Made by a program: the position numbers and the translations under genes
Notes under the pieces: model-generated
The model's database searches: none
What the model was told of the DNA's origin: nothing
The model's input: only the letters and a program-made list of their open reading frames with translations
In this document: positions 1 to 5,998 of the stretch, piece by piece
Layout: every line of letters starts with the position of its first letter
Position numbering within the stretch: the stretch's first letter is position 1
Assembly (NCBI GenBank): GCA_945870925.1
Contig: CAMBTZ010000052.1
Span: 1 to 8,908, forward strand
DNA: 8,908 bases
Reading direction: 5' to 3'
From: Chlamydia trachomatis
GTDB lineage: Bacteria > Chlamydiota > Chlamydiia > Chlamydiales > 2-12-FULL-49-11

Positions 1-68
1 GATTGCCATGAGTTGCCCTTTTTAAGATAGTTCAGAGCTTTCTTTCTAAGATCAAGTGAATAAGTCAT
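1..68 (-). CDS. IS630-type transposase, N-terminal fragment (cut by window edge)
   Basis: Reading leftwards from the ATG at 68, the frame is open to the window edge and gives 22 codons beginning MTYSLDLRKKAL. The pattern M-x-YS-x-DLRKK-x-L is the usual start of IS630/Tc1-mariner family transposases, where it leads into a helix-turn-helix domain that binds the element's ends. Only this start is visible; the DDE catalytic part would lie outside the window, so I cannot tell whether the gene is intact. It sits 41 bases past the aconitase stop codon, on the same strand. No Shine-Dalgarno sequence precedes the ATG. The family call rests on a short stretch recognised from memory and is moderately secure. 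Confidence 0.6.
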   Translation of the reverse strand, partial: MTYSLDLRKKALNYLKKGNSWQ

Positions 69-74
69 CCGAAT

Positions 75-102
75 ATTATAGCGGATTTACACAGCATGAA
101 AA
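75..102 (-). promoter_or_regulatory. Possible promoter of the transposase fragment
   Basis: On the minus strand a perfect TATAAT (80-75) follows TTTTCA (102-97) with a 16-base spacer. The -10 box ends only 6 bases before the ATG at 68, so transcription would begin at or next to the start codon. The same bases (about 75-105) are where the terminal inverted repeat of an IS630 element would be expected. The match may therefore be part of the element's end; its other end is not in the window to compare. Confidence 0.3.
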
Positions 103-109
103 ACAAATT

Positions 110-2065
110 TTAATTCACTATAGTTTTTCGGTTTTTGTTGCGTTGTTTAATCACTTCAATGAGACTACCGGCCATGAGGGATTCGAGTTCTATGGGTGAG
201 TAGTCGTGATCCATTAGGTAGGTTTCATTTTTTGTTTTGTTGTGTAGTTGAAATGGTTCTTTTGATTTAAGTCCTTTGTGGATTTCTTTAAGATCTAATT
301 CGTCAGCTAAGCTGATTTTATCATAATCTTTTGGATCGTTGAATGTGAGGGGGAGAATTCCGAAATTTATGAGGTTTTTTCTGTGAATTCTAGCGTAGCT
401 TTTTGCTAGGACAGCTCTGATACCGAGGTAGCGGGGGGCAATAGCTGCATGCTCTCTGCTTGAGCCTTGGCCGTAGTTTTTTCCGGCAACAATCACGGAG
501 CCGGTTTTCTGGTGATGGAGTGCTCTTTTATGAAATGTATCGTCGAGTTTATAGTAAGTAAATTCGCTAATTTTTGGAATGTTACTTCTGTACGGGAGGA
601 CGGCAGCTCCTGCAGGCGAAATTTCATCAGTTGAGATATTATCTCCAACTTTTAATATTACGGGCGCTTCAAACGCGTCGGGTAATGGTCCAAACTCTGG
701 AAGACTTTTAATGTTAGGTCCCTTAATTACCTCTATTTTATGTCCGTCTTTTTCTGGAGGAATTAAATCGCTCACGAGAACCATTGTTTCAGGCTCTTTG
801 TAATGCGGGTAAGCCATTTTTAAATCTCTTGGATCAGTAATAACACCTGTTATTGCCGATGCTGTTGCAGTTTCGGGGCTACAAAGATAGACCTTATCTT
901 CTTTTGTACCAGATCTTCCGGGAAAATTTCGTGGTGTTGTTCTGAGACTAATCTGATTTGTTGCAGGAGCTTGCCCCATTCCAATGCAGCCGTTGCAGCC
1001 TGCTTGATGAATTCTTGCACCCACTTTTGTAAGCATTGCTAAAAAACCATTTTCAATAAGATAATTTAAAACCTGTCTTGATGAAGGGTTAACATCAAAG
1101 GAGACCCCTTCTGCAACTTTTTTTCCATCAATCATTAAAGCTGTGATTGCAAAATCTCTAGGACCAGGATTTGCAGAGGAACCAATATACGCTTGATAAA
1201 TAGGACGCCCAGCAACATCTCTCACCTTTTTTACATTACCAGGACTTGAGGGAAGAGCAATAAGGGGCTCTAATTTACTTAAATCAATTTCGATATGTTC
1301 ATCATATTTTGCGTCAGGATCAGCCTTCAGCTCGATAAAATCTTTTTCCCTCCCCATCTGCTTGAAAAACTTCTTTGTAACTTCATCTGATGGAAAAATT
1401 GAGGTTGTTGCTCCAAGCTCTGCTCCCATATTTGCTATTACATGTCTATCCATTACCGTTAAATGCTCAAGCCCGGGTCCATAATATTCATAGATTTTAC
1501 CAATACCGCCTGACACATCAAATCTCTTAAGCATCTCCAATATTACATCTTTTGCACTCACCCAATCTGGAAGTTGCCCTATTAATTTTACGCCTACGAT
1601 TTTAGGCATCCTCGTATAGAAAGGTTCTCCGCAAATAGCAAGTGCAACTTCAAGGCCGCCTGTTCCTATTGCAAGCATGGCTACGCAACCATTTGCAGGC
1701 GTGTGACTATCCGATCCGACCATCGTCTTTCCTGGTATCGCAAATCTTTCGCAATGAACCTGATGTGAAATCCCATTACCCGCTTTACTGAGCCAAAGAC
1801 CAAATTTCTTAGCAGCACTCTGTAGAAACAAATGGTCGTCAGGATTTTTGTTATCTTCTTGAACTTGATTATGATCGATATATTGAACAGAGATCTCAGT
1901 TTTAGCATGTTTTAAATGCATAGCCTCAAGTTCAAGCATCACCATTGTCCCTGTTGCGTCTTGAGTTAATGTCTGATCAATTTTTAAGGCGATCTCTTCG
2001 CCCGGGGTCATATTACCTGATATTAAATGACTTGAAATTAGCTTCTCCGCAAGATTCTTGAACAT
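110..2065 (-). CDS. acn: Aconitate hydratase, short (about 650-residue) type
   Basis: Interconverts citrate and isocitrate through cis-aconitate in the TCA cycle, in the cytoplasm, using an iron-sulfur cluster. With the start chosen here the protein has 651 residues, shorter than AcnA (about 890) and close to the compact 'Aquifex-type' aconitases. Visible motifs: GSDSHTP at 117-123; IGSSANPG at 294-301; GCNGCIGMG at 356-364 with Cys357 and Cys360; LCSPE with Cys395; DNISTDEISPAG at 475-486; and the swivel-domain NYGQGSSREHAA at 530-541. The position that is Cys in the canonical GSCTN motif is Ser297 here. The frame is open from an ATG at 2080, but the ATG at 2065 (MFKNLAEK) is preferred: AAAGAGG lies 5 bases upstream and a promoter places the transcript start near 2079. 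The nine C-terminal residues form a basic tail abutting the IS fragment. Confidence 0.93.
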   Translation of the reverse strand: MFKNLAEKLISSHLISGNMTPGEEIALKIDQTLTQDATGTMVMLELEAMHLKHAKTEISVQYIDHNQVQEDNKNPDDHLFLQSAAKKFGLWLSKAGNGISHQVHCERFAIPGKTMVGSDSHTPANGCVAMLAIGTGGLEVALAICGEPFYTRMPKIVGVKLIGQLPDWVSAKDVILEMLKRFDVSGGIGKIYEYYGPGLEHLTVMDRHVIANMGAELGATTSIFPSDEVTKKFFKQMGREKDFIELKADPDAKYDEHIEIDLSKLEPLIALPSSPGNVKKVRDVAGRPIYQAYIGSSANPGPRDFAITALMIDGKKVAEGVSFDVNPSSRQVLNYLIENGFLAMLTKVGARIHQAGCNGCIGMGQAPATNQISLRTTPRNFPGRSGTKEDKVYLCSPETATASAITGVITDPRDLKMAYPHYKEPETMVLVSDLIPPEKDGHKIEVIKGPNIKSLPEFGPLPDAFEAPVILKVGDNISTDEISPAGAAVLPYRSNIPKISEFTYYKLDDTFHKRALHHQKTGSVIVAGKNYGQGSSREHAAIAPRYLGIRAVLAKSYARIHRKNLINFGILPLTFNDPKDYDKISLADELDLKEIHKGLKSKEPFQLHNKTKNETYLMDHDYSPIELESLMAGSLIEVIKQRNKNRKTIVN

Positions 2066-2070
2066 ACACA

Positions 2071-2077
2071 CCTCTTT
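2071..2077 (-). promoter_or_regulatory. Ribosome binding site deciding the acn start
   Basis: AAAGAGG on the minus strand is followed by TGTGT and then the ATG at 2065, an ideal 5-base spacing. The longer start at 2080 has no purine-rich sequence before it. The same GAGG-N5-ATG arrangement occurs at the 542-residue gene (5143-5140), supporting this as the local initiation signal. Confidence 0.7.
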
Positions 2078-2084
2078 CATTCAA

Positions 2085-2113
2085 CTTATAAAGAAGCGCC
2101 CTCATGTACTCAA
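2085..2113 (-). promoter_or_regulatory. Probable sigma-70-type promoter of acn
   Basis: On the minus strand TTGAGT (2113-2108) and TATAAG (2090-2085) are separated by exactly 17 bases, matching 4/6 and 5/6 of the consensus. It lies in the 56-base gap between the SET gene and acn. The expected transcript start, about 2079, is downstream of the ATG at 2080 and upstream of the ribosome binding site for the ATG at 2065. acn can therefore be transcribed on its own as well as by read-through from the SET gene. Confidence 0.5.
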
Positions 2114-2121
2114 TAGATATT

Positions 2122-2700
2122 TTAAAAAGATTGTGGGTAAGAGCGCTTTTGCCAATACTTCAGACCATAGTCATACGTAAGTTGCTCTCCCTTACAGATC
2201 AATCTATTGGCAAATAAGATGATATGAGCAACATCATCAACGATTATCCATTTAGATGTAATGTTTGGGTCATAACTATGATTGATAAATCTTGTAAAAT
2301 TCCCCTTTTCTCTTGCATCCACAACCCATGGAGTGTCTTGAGGTCCAATTACATACCCAAAAACATAGTCATTTGACGAATCTTCCCAAAATCGTCTTTT
2401 TCGCACAACCCCAGTATATTCACCAATAAATGCAAACTCAGGAATGTGTTTGGATGCAAACACTCCATAGCCGACAAGTGGATTTACTTTTTTTATGAAA
2501 TAGGGAGCTTCTTTTTTTTTAAGCAAGGGCTCCTCAAATAAATGAGAAGCCCAAAGATTCATCATTTTATATTTTTTCCATTTTAGCTTTCTTATTGACC
2601 TCCTCTTTATTTTATCGAGGATACTCTCTTTTGAAAACTCAAGATCTTCAATATAAATGATTTTTAACTGACTTTCAATTTCTTGCCTAGACGTAATCAT
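2122..2700 (-). CDS. SET-domain lysine methyltransferase, chlamydial NUE-like
   Basis: A 192-residue predicted protein lysine methyltransferase using S-adenosylmethionine. The SET domain fills about residues 68-185. Visible motifs are GYGVFA (77-82), GEYTG (93-97), DY (111-112), GNFTRFINHS (133-142) with the cofactor-binding NHS, DPN (144-146), and GEQLTYDYG (171-179) carrying the expected catalytic tyrosine. There is no cysteine-rich post-SET segment. Residues 30-45 are strongly basic (10 Lys/Arg of 16). From memory, motif order and size match the SET protein of Chlamydia trachomatis (CT737/NUE), reported as a secreted histone methyltransferase; chlamydial SET proteins have also been linked to the bacterium's own histone-like proteins. 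The target here is unknown. It begins 9 bases after the PAS gene's stop with no clear ribosome binding site, so translation is probably coupled to that gene. A run of nine A's codes for Lys61-Lys63. Confidence 0.88.
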   Translation of the reverse strand: MITSRQEIESQLKIIYIEDLEFSKESILDKIKRRSIRKLKWKKYKMMNLWASHLFEEPLLKKKEAPYFIKKVNPLVGYGVFASKHIPEFAFIGEYTGVVRKRRFWEDSSNDYVFGYVIGPQDTPWVVDAREKGNFTRFINHSYDPNITSKWIIVDDVAHIILFANRLICKGEQLTYDYGLKYWQKRSYPQSF

Positions 2701-2709
2701 AAAAAGAGA

Positions 2710-3435
2710 TTAACGAAAATAGGTATCTAAGTACACATGATAAATATGACCATTACTCAAAATAACATTTCCTTTAACAACTTTTGTCCTTACTAAACTT
2801 CCATCTCTATGCACCCTATCAATTTCATAAACTTCTTCACTTCCTTCATAAAGTTTTATTACTACAGTTGATATGTGCCGTCCGATTACATCGTCTTCCT
2901 CCCAACCAAGATTATTTTTACAATTCCTCTTCAATATATCGACAATTAAGCCCCTCTCATCAGTAACCCAAAGTCCTGTTTCAGGATGATGTAATAAGAG
3001 GATTTTTAATCGCTCCAATTCCATTTCTATGACATCCATTAAAACCACTTCCGGAATTTTTAGAACTAACCCTTTAGAGAAAGTTATAAGTTCTCCTCGA
3101 ATTTTTTCGTGACTAACCAGATGCCTCCCTACTGTTAAGGGAACAAAACAAGGGACACGTTTCATTAAATCACCACGACGGTGAATAGACGAAAACATTT
3201 CAAGTAATCCCGCTCTATCTTTAGCAGGAATCACATCAAAAAATGATCCCTCTTTTAAAATTAGCGAGGTGCGGTCATTCCCATAAAGTACCTCTCCTTT
3301 TAAATCAAAAGCACAAACAAGACCTTTAAAATTTTCTTCTTTTATTTCTGAGATAATTGAATCAAGATTTCTTTTAGAAACCAGCTCTTCACTCACGCTA
3401 CTTATCAGAGCCTTATTAGACGTTACTTCTTCCAT
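2710..3435 (-). CDS. Small two-PAS-domain protein, no output domain
   Basis: A 241-residue predicted cytoplasmic sensor or adaptor with no signal peptide or membrane segment. A first PAS-like unit covers about residues 36-120. A helical linker follows (about 122-145), then a clearer PAS unit from about 149 to the end with ETGLWVTDERG (152-162), LGWEEDDVIGRHI (176-188) and a terminal beta-sheet segment including VHRDGSLV (208-215). No kinase, GGDEF, DNA-binding or other effector domain is present, so any signal would pass by protein contact. The ligand cannot be told from sequence. The start at 3435 (MEEVTSNK) is preferred over the ATG at 3480: AGGAGG lies 7 bases before it, and the likely -10 box is downstream of 3480. 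It lies 9 bases upstream of the SET gene in the same transcript, suggesting that the two work together. Confidence 0.75.
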   Translation of the reverse strand: MEEVTSNKALISSVSEELVSKRNLDSIISEIKEENFKGLVCAFDLKGEVLYGNDRTSLILKEGSFFDVIPAKDRAGLLEMFSSIHRRGDLMKRVPCFVPLTVGRHLVSHEKIRGELITFSKGLVLKIPEVVLMDVIEMELERLKILLLHHPETGLWVTDERGLIVDILKRNCKNNLGWEEDDVIGRHISTVVIKLYEGSEEVYEIDRVHRDGSLVRTKVVKGNVILSNGHIYHVYLDTYFR

Positions 3436-3442
3436 ACACATT

Positions 3443-3448
3443 CCTCCT
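3443..3448 (-). promoter_or_regulatory. Ribosome binding site deciding the PAS-gene start
   Basis: A perfect AGGAGG on the minus strand is followed by AATGTGT and the ATG at 3435 (7-base spacing). An in-frame ATG at 3441 is only 1 base from the AGGAGG and therefore too close. The ATG at 3480 has no such site. Confidence 0.75.
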
Positions 3449-3468
3449 GCTTTGTGAAGACAGTGTAA

Positions 3469-3497
3469 AGTGTAAATCATTTTTTGATTAATTTCAA
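3469..3497 (-). promoter_or_regulatory. Probable sigma-70-type promoter of the PAS-SET pair
   Basis: On the minus strand TTGAAA (3497-3492) and TACACT (3474-3469) are separated by 17 bases, matching 4/6 at each box. It lies in the 70-base AT-rich gap after the 542-residue gene. The predicted transcript start, near 3462, leaves a leader of about 27 bases carrying the AGGAGG. Confidence 0.45.
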
Positions 3498-3505
3498 AAA
3501 AAATA

Positions 3506-5134
3506 TTAACAAGGCTTTTTTTCGTCTAAAACAACATCAATAACTTCCTCTATGGGCGGGCTGTCCCTATCACACCAAGAAGAATCTTGGGCTTCAGAAT
3601 CAGGTATAAACAATTCCGCTACTGTTAGTTGTCGCTGCTTCTCAAGCTTTCTCATTGTATATGGTGACAAAACAATCTCTGAATTTATTTGCTGAGGCAC
3701 CACTAATTTTGGTGGCGAAAGCTCTTCTTGTCCGGCAGCCTCACCTAAATATTTTCTCCAATCCTCTCTATCTCCACCTGCTCTTGATTCCTGATAAAGC
3801 TTTAATATCCTATCACGTAAAGGTGAACCTGAAGAGCCCACTAACGGTGCTCTATCTACCAAACTCGGCAAAGATGCTGTCTCTTTTTTATCCAAAGCGC
3901 CGTATGATTTAGTGCGTCTTGCTGTTCTTCTTGCCTCATTTATCAATCCGGAAACGTGTTTTTCAAATATTTTCTGACCATCTAACCTTTTAATCTGTTG
4001 AAAAGTTAATGCATTAGTCTCCCTTATCTTACTAATCCCCGTATTCATCCAAGACAGAGCTATATTAGCAATGTATAAGGAAAAACCTGCAACTTTTGCA
4101 GGCGCACTTGAAGAGCCCGAGTTTGCATATACAGCCTCTACAATTGAACCTGCAAGGGATCCTAATTCTAGTAAAATTTGAATCGATGATCGAAATCCAT
4201 TTGTAACACATCTAGCTCTTGTCTTCTCCATTTCATCAGACAGTTCAATTATATGTCGAGCGTCAGAAAATATAGTTCTTAACTCTTTTACTTGTTCGTC
4301 TAATTGATTGATAATTACTATCACATTACCATCCGGATCTGACTGCCTGACCTCTTTAATAACAGACTCTTCATTAACCATTAAATCTTTTAGATCGATA
4401 AATTTTTGAGTTAAATCTAAAATCGCCTCTTCATTTAAGACTGAATAAACACCATATAATTTGATGATATACTTCTCCCGTAGCTCACCCTTTTTAAAAC
4501 ATTGACTGCTCATCACATGACTAACAACCTGACTAAGAGACATTATATGATTACCCTCTCTTAATGAGCGGGATAGACCTACTTTCGGAGTGCGATCAGC
4601 TGAAATTTTCGGACGACTTTTTGTAGATTCATAAAAAGCTACCATGGAATTAATGTGCTCTATCACCAATTTATTCGGTATAATCTCCTCCATTTGAGCA
4701 AGCGCTGTTAAAAGTGTTTCATTTCTCTTCCAAATATAGTCTTTTATTTTAGATGCAACAACCGATGCTAAAGTAGAACCAACAACCGAAAAAGCACTTG
4801 GCGATGTTGATCCGCTTGAATTTATTGAATTTGCCATTAGAGTCATTGTTAAAACTTGAAAGGATGTATCAAGAACGGTTCCAGAAAATGAAAGCACCTT
4901 TCGATAAGAAAACCAGCCACATCGATCTTCAAACTCAGCCCTTTTAATTGCAGCACTATAAACATTCTCTAGTGAAATAGAGATTCTTTTTAACGCATCA
5001 ATAGATCCTTTAACTTCAGAACTTGATACTGCATCACCTTCAATACTAGAAAGCAGAGAATCTGCCAATGCTGTTTGAGAATTCCAAGCTTTTAAAATTT
5101 TTTCTGGTGAAGAGCTAGCGGTAAGAGAAATCAT
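3506..5134 (-). CDS. Unrecognised 542-residue serine-rich protein with possible internal duplication
   Basis: I do not recognise a family. The N-terminus (MISLTASSSPEK) is rich in Ser/Thr, uncharged for ten residues and not a Sec signal, a composition often seen in type III secretion substrates; that is only suggestive. Two regions, about 44-146 and 281-385, share an order of features: an L-[KR]-x-I helix start, an RC pair (Cys72, Cys309), an aromatic-Arg pair five and six residues after the Cys, a hydrophobic stretch, ANS followed by Ser-rich residues, then FS and a second hydrophobic stretch. Each would form a helical hairpin. Residues 261-305 are charged and helical, and the C-terminal 120 residues look disordered, with Pro and acidic runs. 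GAGG lies 5 bases before the ATG. It follows aroE by 44 bases, a gap with no convincing promoter, so co-transcription with aroE is possible. Confidence 0.8.
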   Translation of the reverse strand: MISLTASSSPEKILKAWNSQTALADSLLSSIEGDAVSSSEVKGSIDALKRISISLENVYSAAIKRAEFEDRCGWFSYRKVLSFSGTVLDTSFQVLTMTLMANSINSSGSTSPSAFSVVGSTLASVVASKIKDYIWKRNETLLTALAQMEEIIPNKLVIEHINSMVAFYESTKSRPKISADRTPKVGLSRSLREGNHIMSLSQVVSHVMSSQCFKKGELREKYIIKLYGVYSVLNEEAILDLTQKFIDLKDLMVNEESVIKEVRQSDPDGNVIVIINQLDEQVKELRTIFSDARHIIELSDEMEKTRARCVTNGFRSSIQILLELGSLAGSIVEAVYANSGSSSAPAKVAGFSLYIANIALSWMNTGISKIRETNALTFQQIKRLDGQKIFEKHVSGLINEARRTARRTKSYGALDKKETASLPSLVDRAPLVGSSGSPLRDRILKLYQESRAGGDREDWRKYLGEAAGQEELSPPKLVVPQQINSEIVLSPYTMRKLEKQRQLTVAELFIPDSEAQDSSWCDRDSPPIEEVIDVVLDEKKPC

Positions 5135-5178
5135 TAAGACCTCGTAAAAATAATTGTTAATAAAATATTATTACGAAG

Positions 5179-5961
5179 TTAATTTTTGATAAAGAAATTT
5201 CTTATTTCTTGATGGACAATATTTTTATCCACCTGATCTCCAAAGATAAAATTAAATTGCGCATAGGACAATTCAGCAAACATTTCATAACCAAGAATAA
5301 CTCTAGCCCCCTTTTTTTGAGCTTCCATAACAAAAAGCGTCTTCATTGGATTATAAATCATCTCCATTACCATAGTATTGCTCGATACCCATTTCATTTC
5401 CATCGGAAGCTCCTGACAAAACATTCCAACACTAGTTGCCTGAATAATTACATCAAAGGTTGAACTAATCTCAGCTATAGCCTGAACACCAAATTGTTTA
5501 GCTATAAGCAGAGCTCGCTCCTTGGTTCTATTGTAAATAAAGACCTCAGCACCTCTGGCTGAAGCCTCGTAAACAGCAGCTTTAGCAGCTCCACCTGCCC
5601 CCAAAACAAGAACTTTTTTACCGGCTACTTTTTCTGTTTTTTCAATTGCATTAAGACAGCCAATTCCATCAAAATTGTGGCCAACCCATTTTCCATCTCG
5701 AATTTCAATAGTATTAACAGAACCAATTAAATTAGATTGCTTGTCAAGAAAAGGGATAATCACTTCTTTTAATGGCATTGTAACTGCAATGTATGAATAA
5801 TCCATCTTCTTTAAAAGCTCGACTTCCCCCGCTAATGTATCTAAGCAGATTATTTTTTTTTCGTAAGTGCAAGCAATGTTGCATTTTCTAAATATTTCAT
5901 TATGTGTTATATGGGAAATGCTTTTATCAACCGGATTTCCAATAAGTAGACCTTTCTTCAC
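5179..5961 (-). CDS. aroE: Shikimate dehydrogenase (NADP-dependent), stand-alone
   Basis: Reduces 3-dehydroshikimate to shikimate with NADPH, the fourth step from DAHP towards chorismate, in the cytoplasm. At 260 residues it has the usual single-domain length. The substrate site shows Ser14 and Ser16 (VDKSISH), Thr61 and the catalytic Lys65 (VTMPLK), Asn83 (SVNT), Asp98 (NFDG) and Tyr213 (IYNP). The Rossmann loop is GAGGAA at 121-126 and the NADP-phosphate clamp is NRT at 144-146. In the last conserved motif, GYEMFAEL from 234, the usual substrate-contacting Gln is Leu241. The start is GTG; an in-frame TAA lies five codons upstream, so no AroD domain is fused to its N-terminus, unlike the AroD-AroE fusion of Chlamydia. 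AGGAGG lies 16 bases upstream and a weaker AAGG about 6 bases upstream. It diverges from the hydrolase gene 37 bases away. Confidence 0.92.
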   Translation of the reverse strand: MKKGLLIGNPVDKSISHITHNEIFRKCNIACTYEKKIICLDTLAGEVELLKKMDYSYIAVTMPLKEVIIPFLDKQSNLIGSVNTIEIRDGKWVGHNFDGIGCLNAIEKTEKVAGKKVLVLGAGGAAKAAVYEASARGAEVFIYNRTKERALLIAKQFGVQAIAEISSTFDVIIQATSVGMFCQELPMEMKWVSSNTMVMEMIYNPMKTLFVMEAQKKGARVILGYEMFAELSYAQFNFIFGDQVDKNIVHQEIRNFFIKN

Positions 5962-5964
5962 ATC

Positions 5965-5993
5965 TTGCCTTTTTTAGCCTCCTAGATTAACAT
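5965..5993 (+). promoter_or_regulatory. Weak candidate promoter of the hydrolase gene
   Basis: TTGCCT (5965-5970) and TAACAT (5988-5993) are 17 bases apart, in the 37-base gap between aroE and the hydrolase. The -10 box matches only 4/6. It would start transcription almost on the ATG at 5999, giving a transcript with no leader. No ribosome binding site precedes the ATG. Confidence 0.2.
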
Positions 5994-5998
5994 CAATA

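Noticed and set aside
579..803. Plus-strand open frame inside acn
   Set aside because: It lies wholly opposite the well-supported aconitase, has no ribosome binding site and shows no recognisable domain.
1681..1908. Second minus-strand open frame inside acn
   Set aside because: Out-of-frame shadow of the aconitase coding region with no independent signals.
5142..5176. Inverted repeat TCGTAA / TTACGA between aroE and the 542-residue gene
   Set aside because: Only 6 bp of AT-rich stem around a 23-base loop and no adjoining T run on the aroE strand; too weak for a terminator or operator.
5135..5178. Promoter search upstream of the 542-residue gene
   Set aside because: TTAACT with a 17-base spacer leads only to TAACAA, a poor -10 box; AT-richness gives many equal matches, so no promoter was called.
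5209..5463. Plus-strand open frame opposite aroE
   Set aside because: Entirely antisense to conserved aroE sequence; its composition is that of a reverse-strand shadow.
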